Below, piece by piece: positions 1 to 7,882 of a stretch of 64,000 nucleotides of DNA. The DNA is from Paenibacillus sp. FSL R7-0345 (lineage in GTDB: Bacteria > Bacillota > Bacilli > Paenibacillales > Paenibacillaceae). How positions within the stretch are numbered: the first letter of the stretch is position 1; the number at the start of each line of letters is the position of its first letter. The notes under the pieces are model-generated. The model did no database searches and was not told the DNA's origin. It was given only the letters and a program-made list of their open reading frames with translations. Location of the stretch: NCBI RefSeq assembly GCF_038595055.1, contig NZ_CP152002.1, positions 742,001-806,000 of the forward strand. Direction: 5' to 3'. Made by a program: the position numbers and the translations under genes.

Positions 1-1074
1 GCTGCGGTACACGGATATATGGCTGCGATTGGGCAGGCAAGAGCTGAGAAATACGCTTTATTAGAAGGGATCGCCTGCGAACGGCTTGCAATCTGCTATA
101 AAGATGACTTAAGTAGCGGGTCCGGTGCAATGATTAACATGATGGATGCCTGTGCCGCTTTCGCTGAATGGGGTATCACCTCCAAGGTAGCCCAAATCAA
201 AGGTAAATATGCCGATCTGTTGGTTTACCCAGCTGCCAGGCAGCATGAGGAGCAGATCTTGGGGCAGGAAGTGGAAAGCGACCGTAAGCGCATGGACATG
301 CCACAGCTGAATACTTCAGTGGAAGGCAGGAAGGAGGCGAGGGAAGGTGAGTATGAGCTTGTGCGACAACTCATTGAGGGGGTTAGCAAGCCGAAGCAGA
401 CTAACTGGATGACAAGTCTGCTGGAAGCAGCGCTTCGCCAGTCTGGCGCCGATTGGGGTCTCTTGTTGAGCCGCCAAGGGGAGAGGTTTGCTATTGAAGC
501 AGGCGGATCAGATCGGTCGGATAAGCAAACGGTATCCGGATTGTATGCAGAGAGCGTCTTGAGTCATACTGCGTTGACAGGTAAGCCGCTAATTCTCTAT
601 GATGCGATTCGGAGTTTTTGGGTGAAGGATTATTATATTGAAGCACAGCAGCCCAGATCGATATTGTGTCTGCCGATCGCGGTTCCGGGTGATCAAGCTT
701 CCTATTTACTCTACTTGGAAAATCGGCAATTACCAGGTGTGTTTACGGATCGGGACGTACAGGTGTTAGAGCTTATCGCGACGCGGATGATCTATGTCGA
801 GCTGCTGGAGGGCGAAGTTGGAAGTGCCGTAGAAAATATCTCGTTGCCTGTCCCAAGTCCCGATCAAACGGAGCTGAGTGATCCACTGACCGACCGGGAG
901 TACGAAATCTTAATAAACATTACAGAAGGGCTATCGAACCGAGAGATTGGCGAGCGGCTCGGTATTGCTGAAACGACGGTCAAGACGCATGTATCGAGAA
1001 TCATCGGCAAGCTTGGTGTGAAGCGCCGGGGTCAAGCCGTTGTCCGTGCCAGGGAGCTGCGATTGATAGAGTGA
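1..1074 (+). CDS. GAF-LuxR regulator, C-terminal part (cut by window edge)
   Basis: The reading frame is open to the first base, so this is the end of a larger protein. The first visible ~70 residues resemble the last helical repeats of the large kinase/AAA-ATPase regulators, with the usual AAAFAEWG-type helix. A GAF-like sensor domain follows at about residues 115-265 of the visible part. The last ~60 residues are a LuxR/GerE helix-turn-helix (LTDREYEIL, GLSNREIGERLGI, TTVKTHVSRI, KLGVKRR). The family normally carries a Ser/Thr kinase-like or STAND ATPase part N-terminally, which would lie outside the window. The role is transcriptional activation in response to an unknown ligand. A terminator follows at 1088-1120. 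Confidence 0.8.
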   Translation, partial: AAVHGYMAAIGQARAEKYALLEGIACERLAICYKDDLSSGSGAMINMMDACAAFAEWGITSKVAQIKGKYADLLVYPAARQHEEQILGQEVESDRKRMDMPQLNTSVEGRKEAREGEYELVRQLIEGVSKPKQTNWMTSLLEAALRQSGADWGLLLSRQGERFAIEAGGSDRSDKQTVSGLYAESVLSHTALTGKPLILYDAIRSFWVKDYYIEAQQPRSILCLPIAVPGDQASYLLYLENRQLPGVFTDRDVQVLELIATRMIYVELLEGEVGSAVENISLPVPSPDQTELSDPLTDREYEILINITEGLSNREIGERLGIAETTVKTHVSRIIGKLGVKRRGQAVVRARELRLIE

Positions 1075-1085
1075 CGAACAAGGAA

Positions 1086-1121
1086 GCGAGCCTTTAAGGG
1101 GCTCTTCTTTTCGTTTTTTTT
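1086..1121 (+). terminator. Rho-independent terminator after the LuxR gene
   Basis: GAGCC at 1088-1092 pairs with GGCTC at 1100-1104 and is followed by a T-rich tract to about 1120. It sits 12 bases after the stop codon of the GAF-LuxR gene. Confidence 0.6.
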
Positions 1122-1387
1122 GAGGTGTACGGTCTGGAATATCTTGAAGTAGAGTCGGATAGATGGAAGTGATCCCTGTTAAATCCTTTGGCGAAGCCGG
1201 CCGTCAGCTGTCGGGAAAGAGTATCCACTTCGCGTGCCCTTAAAATTTCGCCTTTAGAGTGTTACGGGGAACCGTATCATAAATGAAGCGGAAAAATCGT
1301 CATTAAACGTTTACAGGACGAGGGACGGGGCTTCCGGGTTCTTGAGGAAGGAGCAGTATTGTGTCACTCAAACCGGACATCCCCGGA
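1122..1387. other. Intergenic, probably decayed coding sequence
   Basis: No intact gene is visible. Short protein-like stretches occur in several frames; on the minus strand near 1130-1245 there is a peptide containing REVDTLSRQL. They are too short to assign. Together with the pseudogene to the right this looks like a stretch of gene decay at the left edge of the accessory region. Confidence 0.3.
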
Positions 1388-2015
1388 TTAATTTACCCAG
1401 TAGATATAAAAAGGCATGGATTCTTTAAGCCATTTAATACGTGGTGAAAGGTTCAAATAAGTGTTGAAACCGTCAGGCATAGCTACAGCTAGATTAACAT
1501 CAGGATTCTCCCCATGGTAGAGAACAAGATCGAATACCGCACCTGAAAACCAATGTCTTGCTTAAACGTTGGAACTCTTATCAGGATAACCCTTCACGCT
1601 GACCTATAGTTCCTTTCCTTCATGAGAAACGGCAATAATCTTTACCGGCTACTTTAGTTGAAGTATCTGCAACACTGCGGATTGAAAAACCGTTTAAAGC
1701 TAGGTGGGTTACCACTTTGCTTTGTACATTGCCTTCCCAATACCAAGATTGATTCAACGTAGGTGCTGATTCTTCAGTGTCAAAAAAAAACTTTAATTGA
1801 AGCAGGGGCAGATAATCGGTTAGTTGTTTTTTTCGATGACACTTGTTACATATCCCTCGTTGTCGACAAACAATCGCTGCTTCTGCAAGTGATCGACACT
1901 GTGTATATACGGTTTGTCCCGGCTTCACTCCAGAGGCTAAAGAAAGGCAGTCATCGTATAAATCAAGATTTGTAAGCGCTTCTAATATATCTCGCTTATT
2001 GGACATCCGATTCAC
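1388..2015 (-). pseudogene. Frameshifted remnant of a zinc-finger-like hypothetical protein
   Basis: Reading from about 2015 (GTG, or ATG at 2006) the frame encodes 131 residues with a Cys cluster (CRSLAE...CRQRGICNKCHRK), suggesting a small zinc ribbon, then YWEGNVQSKVVTHL. After GKD near 1640 the frame breaks; a neighbouring frame continues as IIAVSHEGKEL, stop, VSVKGYPDKSSNV, stop, ARHWFSGAVFDLVLYHGENPD and ends IYWVN-stop at 1388. The joined protein is continuous and sensible apart from one frameshift and two in-frame stops (near 1605 and 1565), so it is a dead gene. The C-terminal half looks like an endonuclease-type fold fragment, but I cannot assign a function. Confidence 0.7.
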
Positions 2016-2200
2016 TCCATAACTTTATGTAATTTATACCATAACTAATGTTGATTGCCCTGTTGCAGTCACAGAATTGACAGAGCTAGATTAACGACTT
2101 ATATTGTGGAGGGGCCTTGAACTACTCTTGTTGAGTAGTGAAAGTCATTTAGCATAATCAAATAATAAATTTATGTAAATACAAAAGCCTAAGGTGATGA

Positions 2201-3178
2201 GTGAAAATGAAACATAGTATTATATATCACTACCCTCCAGAACTACTTAACCTATTAATTGATACAATCCCTCTTTTGAACCGTTCTAAGAAAGACGTTG
2301 TTATGTTCTTCAAAGGTGCTGGTGTTGAAGATGATCTGATGATTGATATTGCAAGAACAGTACAGTTCAACCCTCAAAGCATAAACAAGTACGAAATTAC
2401 ACGAATCATTTTATCCCGCTTAAACGAAAAAGGAGAAGCAAATCTTAGAGAACGCCGAGAGATTCTGAAGAGAATTGTTGAATTTGAGAGTTTTGAATCA
2501 TGTTGGGATTCTGATCGATTAAAAGCTAAAGGACTTGTTCATGAAATTCGGCAAGTAATTAATGTAAAAGATACCTTTACGCGTATGAAAAATGAAAAAG
2601 AGAAATTTGAACAGAACAGTCGTGAAGAGTATTTAAAGAAGGTTGAAGATGCAAATAAAATTACCCAAGCTAAAGCCTTATTTAATGAAGAAATTAGCAA
2701 ACTCTATTTTATGGAAAATCGTCAAAAGAGAGGTAAACTATTTGAAGACGTTTTGAACCGACTATTTAAATCGTTCGGTATATTGGTTAAGGAAGCATTT
2801 ACACTCAACGGTAATAACAATGAAGGCATTGTCGAGCAAATTGATGGGGTAATTGAACTTGATGGCCAAATATACCTTGTTGAAATGAAGTGGTGGGGAG
2901 ACGCTGTAGGAAGAGAAGAAATTGCTAGCCATTTATCCAGAATCTTTATACGCGGCGAAGCAAAAGGGATATTCATTTCAGTAAATGGCTTTACTGCTCC
3001 CGCCATCAAATTATCCCAAGATGCATTAAGTAAAGCATTTATAGTATTATGTGACCTAAACGAAATATTAAAAATGCTTACAAACACTGGTGACTTAAAA
3101 AATCTATTTAAACAGAAGATTCAGAAAGCAATTATTGAAAAAGACCCTTATTGTGCATACAACCCTGATAATGAATAA
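2201..3178 (+). CDS. Mrr-like PD-(D/E)XK restriction endonuclease
   Basis: The protein has 325 residues from GTG 2201 (ATG at 2207 is also possible; AAGGTGATG upstream is the ribosome site). The C-terminal half carries a restriction endonuclease-like (Mrr_cat) core: GKLFEDVLNRLF at ~178-189, then QIDGV with D215 and LVEMKWW with E228 and K230, the D-x(n)-E-x-K metal site. The N-terminal ~170 residues are helical and may bind DNA or sense damage. Mrr-type enzymes cut modified DNA, so a type IV restriction role is likely. It has its own terminator and is monocistronic. It starts the AT-rich accessory region. The target modification cannot be read from sequence. Confidence 0.72.
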   Translation: MKMKHSIIYHYPPELLNLLIDTIPLLNRSKKDVVMFFKGAGVEDDLMIDIARTVQFNPQSINKYEITRIILSRLNEKGEANLRERREILKRIVEFESFESCWDSDRLKAKGLVHEIRQVINVKDTFTRMKNEKEKFEQNSREEYLKKVEDANKITQAKALFNEEISKLYFMENRQKRGKLFEDVLNRLFKSFGILVKEAFTLNGNNNEGIVEQIDGVIELDGQIYLVEMKWWGDAVGREEIASHLSRIFIRGEAKGIFISVNGFTAPAIKLSQDALSKAFIVLCDLNEILKMLTNTGDLKNLFKQKIQKAIIEKDPYCAYNPDNE

Positions 3179-3183
3179 ATGAG

Positions 3184-3216
3184 AGTCCCGCATCTACTGA
3201 AGCGGGACTTTTTGTA
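3184..3216 (+). terminator. Terminator of the Mrr-like gene
   Basis: AGTCCCGC (3184-3191) pairs perfectly with GCGGGACT (3202-3209) and is followed by TTTTTG. It lies six bases after the stop codon. Confidence 0.85.
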
Positions 3217-3484
3217 TTAATTTCGTTTTGTTTTACTATAAAAAGAAAGTACTATACTCAACCTACATTTTCTTCATTAATCGAAGAAAAGCATTTTTCC
3301 TGTTCGAAACGTTATATTTTATAGTATGAGGTTTACGGAGTCCAACAATTCATCGGTTAATCATAATAAATGAGGAATTTGATTATAGAAAACGCAGACC
3401 CTTTTTCGTCAAATTTTGTAAAGACAGTTGGATCAGAAGGAAGTAAAATATAGGTAAATAATCCTATTTAAAAGAGGTGATTAA

Positions 3485-5050
3485 ATGAAGCTGTCTATTT
3501 ACTTGCTTAATGAAGATGTGAAGGATTTCAAGCAGGTAATACAACGAAAATATCTGTCTGGAAAGAATCCTTTTGTTGAATTACCTAAAATGGGGAAATT
3601 GAGCTATGAATGTATTGCCTTTGTACAGAGTAACAAAGTTAAAGCTCCTAAATGGCTAGATTTTGTGGGTAAGAACTTTGACTTATCAAATTTTGCATTA
3701 CTGAATGCCTCAAACTCTTTCTTGATTGTTCTGAGAGTAAAGAGTCGTATATTTGCTGTGCCCTTTGGGTTTGCCTATAGCGCTCTTGAAAGGTCAAGAA
3801 TAGAACAGGGTTTTGGCATGCGAGTTACTTTAAATGAGATAGACCCCGAACGTATAGAAACGCTAGATACAAGGAATATTGATTTGGTTACCAAGCAAAG
3901 AAGAACGCATGTGACGGTGGGAAGTAAGGTTTCCGAATTTGGTTTGAATCAAAATATTGATTGGATTAGATACGTAAGCGGTAAACCAACGACAAAAGAA
4001 TTTGCATCTAAACTTTCAGGTTCGGACTCCTTAGCAATTACTACAGACACAACCATTAATGAACTTGGTGAACTCTGTGAAGAACTCTTAGAAAAATTTC
4101 AGGCAACTACATACAAAAAGCATTTTGAGTTTATAGATTATCTTCGTCCATTAAAGCGTACAGATTCGAAAGTTCAAAAACTAAACATGGAATTAGAAGG
4201 ATATTTAGATAAAAGATCGACTCAAAAAGTCACTGTCGCATTACCTGAAATTCCTGAGTCCAATATTGATCATTATAAAATTTTCATAGGAGCTCGTAAC
4301 AGCAAATTGTCTGATGTAACATTGGAAAGGTTTTATGATTTTTTGGATGATAATCCTGATATTAATGATTATCTTGATAAAGTACATATTATTGGTTTAG
4401 ACAGTGAGGGAGCGCCTGTAACCGCTAAGTATAAAATGCGAGAATTTATAGTGGCAGAAATAGCGAATTCTTCAGAAACCTTTGTATTATCACTGGGGAA
4501 CTGGTTTCAGGTAGACAATGAGTATGTCAGAATGATTAAAGAAACAGTTAGAAGTATTCCTGATATGACAAATATTTTAAAATTACCTGCTATAAAGGTG
4601 GGGGAAAAGGAGGGGGAGTATAACGAAAGGGTTGGTAAAATTAAAAACTGGCTTCTTTTTGACAAGGAACTTCTTTACTTTAGTTCTAATGAGAAATATG
4701 AGATATGTGATCTTCTAACTAAGGAAATGCAGTACTTATGTGTTAAGAAAATGTATAGCTCTGCAACTCTCAGCCATCTCTTCGCACAAGGAAGCGTTTC
4801 TGCAAGGCTTCTAAGAGGGGACCCTAGGGTAGAAAAGAAAGTGGAAGAGGCATACAGTATAAAGTGGTCTAAACAGGATTTTTTGGCCCATGATGTTCCT
4901 GAGTTTATTTATGTGATACCTACAACTAAAGAAGGTGCTCTTAGTGAATGTTTATTCTTTTTTAGTCTTATAAATTTGGTTGATCATGTGCGCTCAATAA
5001 AAGAGGTAGGCTATAGGGTTTCACTTTGCAAGGTCGAATATGAAAATTGA
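3485..5050 (+). CDS. TIGR04141 / DUF6119-type sporadically distributed protein
   Basis: The protein has 521 residues; ATG 3485 follows the ribosome site GAGGTGATTAA. The N-terminal ~210 residues match my memory of the family annotated as sporadically distributed protein, TIGR04141: an early LLNEDVKDF, WLDFVGKNFDLSNFALLNASNSF, then FAVPFGFAYSAL and RNIDLVTKQRRTH. No catalytic motif of a known enzyme is obvious to me. These proteins are patchily distributed and often lie among restriction genes, which fits here. It is the first gene of a three-gene set (gaps 64 and 54 bp) ending in a PD-(D/E)XK nuclease. A recognition or regulatory role beside the nuclease is inference. Confidence 0.7.
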   Translation: MKLSIYLLNEDVKDFKQVIQRKYLSGKNPFVELPKMGKLSYECIAFVQSNKVKAPKWLDFVGKNFDLSNFALLNASNSFLIVLRVKSRIFAVPFGFAYSALERSRIEQGFGMRVTLNEIDPERIETLDTRNIDLVTKQRRTHVTVGSKVSEFGLNQNIDWIRYVSGKPTTKEFASKLSGSDSLAITTDTTINELGELCEELLEKFQATTYKKHFEFIDYLRPLKRTDSKVQKLNMELEGYLDKRSTQKVTVALPEIPESNIDHYKIFIGARNSKLSDVTLERFYDFLDDNPDINDYLDKVHIIGLDSEGAPVTAKYKMREFIVAEIANSSETFVLSLGNWFQVDNEYVRMIKETVRSIPDMTNILKLPAIKVGEKEGEYNERVGKIKNWLLFDKELLYFSSNEKYEICDLLTKEMQYLCVKKMYSSATLSHLFAQGSVSARLLRGDPRVEKKVEEAYSIKWSKQDFLAHDVPEFIYVIPTTKEGALSECLFFFSLINLVDHVRSIKEVGYRVSLCKVEYEN

Positions 5051-5114
5051 TTCAACTAATAAATATATATCAATAAAGTAACAGCGGAAATCCAACTAAA
5101 CACTGGAGGTTAAC

Positions 5115-5429
5115 ATGAATAAGAAAGACTCAGAGGAAATTATAAGATTAGCTAGAGAAGGAAAGCATATTTCAAAAATATGGTCAGAACATTTTCATGA
5201 ATATGATTATTGGGAAGTTTATATGGAAGCATACGGGGCTGGCGAAAGGAGCTCTGTAGGTGTTAAGAGAATGATAACTGCCAGACTAAATAAACTGGCA
5301 GATACTGATTCAAAAGATATTCGTGAAGAACTTACAGAAGAAATCAATGAATTAGTCGTTCATTTATATTCAAGATATAGGGCTAGCCAGCAAAAGCTTG
5401 AAAAGGTAAGGGAAATTATTAATAATTGA
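5115..5429 (+). CDS. Small helical hypothetical protein
   Basis: A 104-residue protein preceded by GGAGG seven bases before ATG 5115. It is charged and predicted helical by eye, with a C-terminal segment (LVVHLYSRYRASQQKLEKVREI) suited to a coiled coil. No family is recognised. Its place between the TIGR04141 gene and the nuclease gene, all on one strand with short gaps, suggests a co-expressed accessory or adaptor protein. Confidence 0.6.
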   Translation: MNKKDSEEIIRLAREGKHISKIWSEHFHEYDYWEVYMEAYGAGERSSVGVKRMITARLNKLADTDSKDIREELTEEINELVVHLYSRYRASQQKLEKVREIINN

Positions 5430-5483
5430 TGCAAAATTCAAAGCCTGTGTATAAATAATATACCTAGAAATTTATGTTGAGGG

Positions 5484-6254
5484 ATGGTATTTGTGGACTT
5501 TATAACTAGATTAAATGAATTGATTAATGAAGGAAATAGATTGAAAGCTACAGCTGCAGATGATGGGTATATGGGGTTTATTGTCGTTGACTCTTCTTGG
5601 TTTAAAGCATGGCAAACAAAGTCTCAACAATGCCTTATGGAATTATTGCAAGCGGACAGCTACTATTTGAAAAGTTTTAATGATCATGTTTCCGATGTTT
5701 ATGAAAGCAACGTAACAACTGGAATAAGGCTATTAGAAAGCATAAGAGATGAGGCACAAGTAGGTCGAATTGTAGTTAAGCAAGTATTAAAGGAAACACT
5801 ACCAATAGATAATCTCGAAAATATATTTAATAAATTCCACAGAATAGCAAAACAATTACGCAGTAGGCATAATGAGCGTTCTACATTAGATATTACAGAT
5901 GAGTATGATGTTCAAGATTTATTACATAGTATCTTGCATCTACATTTTGATGATATTCGTGCTGAAGAATGGACTCCTAGCTATGCAGGCGGAGGTTCTA
6001 GAGTCGACTTTGTACTCAAAAATGAAAAGATTATTGTTGAAGTGAAGCGTTCTCGTAAAAGCATGAAGGCAAAGGACTTGGGAGAACAGTTGATTATTGA
6101 TATTCAAAGATACAAGGTTCATCCAGATTGCAAAACACTTTTATGTTTCGTTTATGATCCAGAAGGTTATATAGCTAACCCTCGTGGAATTGAGAATGAT
6201 CTTAACAACAAAACAGACAACATGCCAGTTTATGTATTTATTCGTCCAGAGTAA
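5484..6254 (+). CDS. DpnII/MboI-type PD-(D/E)XK nuclease
   Basis: The protein has 256 residues from ATG 5484; GTG 5493 is a likely alternative start because GAGGG (5480-5484) sits at proper spacing from it. The N-terminal ~140 residues are helical. The C-terminal domain begins YDVQDLLHSILHLHFDDIR, followed by EEWTPSYAGG and the nuclease core SRVDFVL (D175) and IIVEVKR (E186, K188), then LLIDIQRYKVHPDCKTL and the FVYDPEG strand. This matches the REase_DpnII-MboI class of stand-alone nuclease domains. It likely cuts DNA. It closes the operon started by the TIGR04141 gene, and no methyltransferase is nearby, so self-protection must come from another mechanism such as triggered activity. Confidence 0.75.
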   Translation: MVFVDFITRLNELINEGNRLKATAADDGYMGFIVVDSSWFKAWQTKSQQCLMELLQADSYYLKSFNDHVSDVYESNVTTGIRLLESIRDEAQVGRIVVKQVLKETLPIDNLENIFNKFHRIAKQLRSRHNERSTLDITDEYDVQDLLHSILHLHFDDIRAEEWTPSYAGGGSRVDFVLKNEKIIVEVKRSRKSMKAKDLGEQLIIDIQRYKVHPDCKTLLCFVYDPEGYIANPRGIENDLNNKTDNMPVYVFIRPE

Positions 6255-6455
6255 TAATATATATACTTTAGGGCTCAATTGCTCTCTGCGAGTAAACAAT
6301 ATCTACAATCCTCAAAGTTAATTCCTGTGATTCATAAGGGAGATATTTTGTCTTGGTTGCTCTGTATATGGGGGATAAGGAACCAGGCTAACATGGACTG
6401 AATAAGGCAAAGTTGAAGTGTTCAAAAGGTTAGTGTTACTATCACTAAACAGAAA

Positions 6456-6491
6456 AAAGAAGACGTCAGAAAATCCTTGCACGTCTTCTTT
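6456..6491 (-). terminator. Terminator of the integrase gene (possibly bidirectional)
   Basis: AAAGAAGACGT (6456-6466) pairs perfectly over 11 bp with ACGTCTTCTTT (6481-6491), which overlaps the end of the integrase gene. Read on the minus strand it is followed by a T-run; on the plus strand a weaker T tract follows. Confidence 0.75.
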
Positions 6492-7668
6492 AGTGTTCTT
6501 GTACAGCATCAGATGTAAAAAACGATTCGAACTTATCAGCCGCAGCTTGGTCAGCAGTCCTGAGCGCGTGTCCATATATATTCATAGTTGTGGCGATGCT
6601 CCCATGTCCAAGTCGCTCTGAGATAATTTTAGCATGAACGCCCTGGTTAATCAGAATTGTGGCTGAGGTATGCCGGAGATCATGAAACCGAATGTACCGA
6701 AAGCCATTCTTCTTTATAAATTGTCTAAACCAAAGGTAGGGACGTTCATGATGAAAAGGTTGTCCATCGGGATGTGAGAACATAAAAAACCAATTTCCGT
6801 TATACCATGAATCGCCGACATCATTTCGCTCTTGCGTTCTATAAGCGTAGTATTCCTTTAGCTCCTTTAACATGGAACTTGGCAACGCTACTTTCCGAAT
6901 AGATTTTTTTGTTTTGGGGGATTTGACGATGACTTCACCCTTAAGAGCATGAATCATAGATTGTGACACATCCAAAATCCCATTGTTGAAATCAAGGTGC
7001 TTCCATTCCAGCCCGAGTAATTCGCCCCGCCGTAATCCAGTTATAAGAGCCAAAGTTACCATAACCCTCCAGTGATATGGCTCTCTTTGCAACGCTCGAA
7101 GCATTTGTTCTACCTCTGTTTCATTGTAGGGAACTATCTCTTTTGCATTGACCTTAGGTTTCTGCACATCGGTAACTGGATTTCGCTTAATAATTCTCCA
7201 TTCCACTGCACGTTTGAGTATGTTTTTTAAGATTCGGTGTTGAATTTCGATTGTTCCAGAAGCTAAGCTTCCTGATTTTTTATCTCCACGGCTACCGTTC
7301 TTTTCGAGCTGATTCAGAAAATTTAAAATGTGAAGTGGTTTGATTTCCTCAAGCTTTAGATGTTGAAAGTATGGAAGAATTCGAGTCTTAAGATTAGAGT
7401 CATAAGTGTATAGAGTCTTGTATGCCAAATGCTTTAAGGCATATTTATCCCTCCATTCTTCTACGAACGTCCCAAAGGTTAGTTTCTGAGGAGACACATA
7501 TTCATCCGCTTCCACTTCCATCCGAAATTTAGCATATTCGATTTCTACTTCTCGTTTTGTTCGACAATGAACGGTCTTTGTGAAACGAATGTATTTTCCT
7601 CTAGCGTCTTTACCAGCATTAACTGTTAAGAACCATGAATTATCTCCACGTTTTTGGATATTAGCCAA
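6490..7668 (-). CDS. Phage/ICE-type tyrosine integrase
   Basis: The protein has 392 residues, starting at TTG 7668 with AAGGTG upstream. An N-terminal arm-binding domain (~1-60) precedes a SAM-like core-binding domain (~62-165) and the catalytic domain. The catalytic residues are visible: R213 in TGLRRGELLGLEW, H329 and R332 in HDLRHTSA, H355 in ERLGHGS and the nucleophile Y365 in MNIYGHA. The set is complete, so the enzyme is probably active. Its length and domain order fit integrases of temperate phages and Tn916-like elements. The gene downstream of its 5' end is the RT-nitrilase, so this integrase may mobilise that defence module. I could not identify matching attachment sites. Confidence 0.9.
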   Translation of the reverse strand: MANIQKRGDNSWFLTVNAGKDARGKYIRFTKTVHCRTKREVEIEYAKFRMEVEADEYVSPQKLTFGTFVEEWRDKYALKHLAYKTLYTYDSNLKTRILPYFQHLKLEEIKPLHILNFLNQLEKNGSRGDKKSGSLASGTIEIQHRILKNILKRAVEWRIIKRNPVTDVQKPKVNAKEIVPYNETEVEQMLRALQREPYHWRVMVTLALITGLRRGELLGLEWKHLDFNNGILDVSQSMIHALKGEVIVKSPKTKKSIRKVALPSSMLKELKEYYAYRTQERNDVGDSWYNGNWFFMFSHPDGQPFHHERPYLWFRQFIKKNGFRYIRFHDLRHTSATILINQGVHAKIISERLGHGSIATTMNIYGHALRTADQAAADKFESFFTSDAVQEH

Positions 7669-7814
7669 CTCAAAACACCTTCTACAATGGATTTTTAATA
7701 ATATTCATTATATCCATTTATGAAGAAGTGAGACCTTAGGCGTTGACTGATTAGCATAATAACTCAATCATATCACTTAAACTATGCTACAGTTGATACT
7801 ACATAGAGGAGCAA

Positions 7815-7846
7815 AACACACCGCCCAATTTAAGACGGTGTGTTCA
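7815..7846 (-). terminator. Terminator of the RT-nitrilase gene
   Basis: AACACACCG (7815-7823) pairs with CGGTGTGTT (7836-7844); on the minus strand the second arm runs into TTTTG. It lies 37 bases beyond the stop codon of the reverse transcriptase gene. Confidence 0.65.
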
Positions 7847-7882
7847 TGAAAAATTATTTGGGCATATGTAACTCTGTCTATT

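Noticed and set aside
6255..6455. Possible attachment site for the integrase
   Set aside because: I looked for a tRNA-like end or a direct repeat shared with other parts of the window and saw none convincing.
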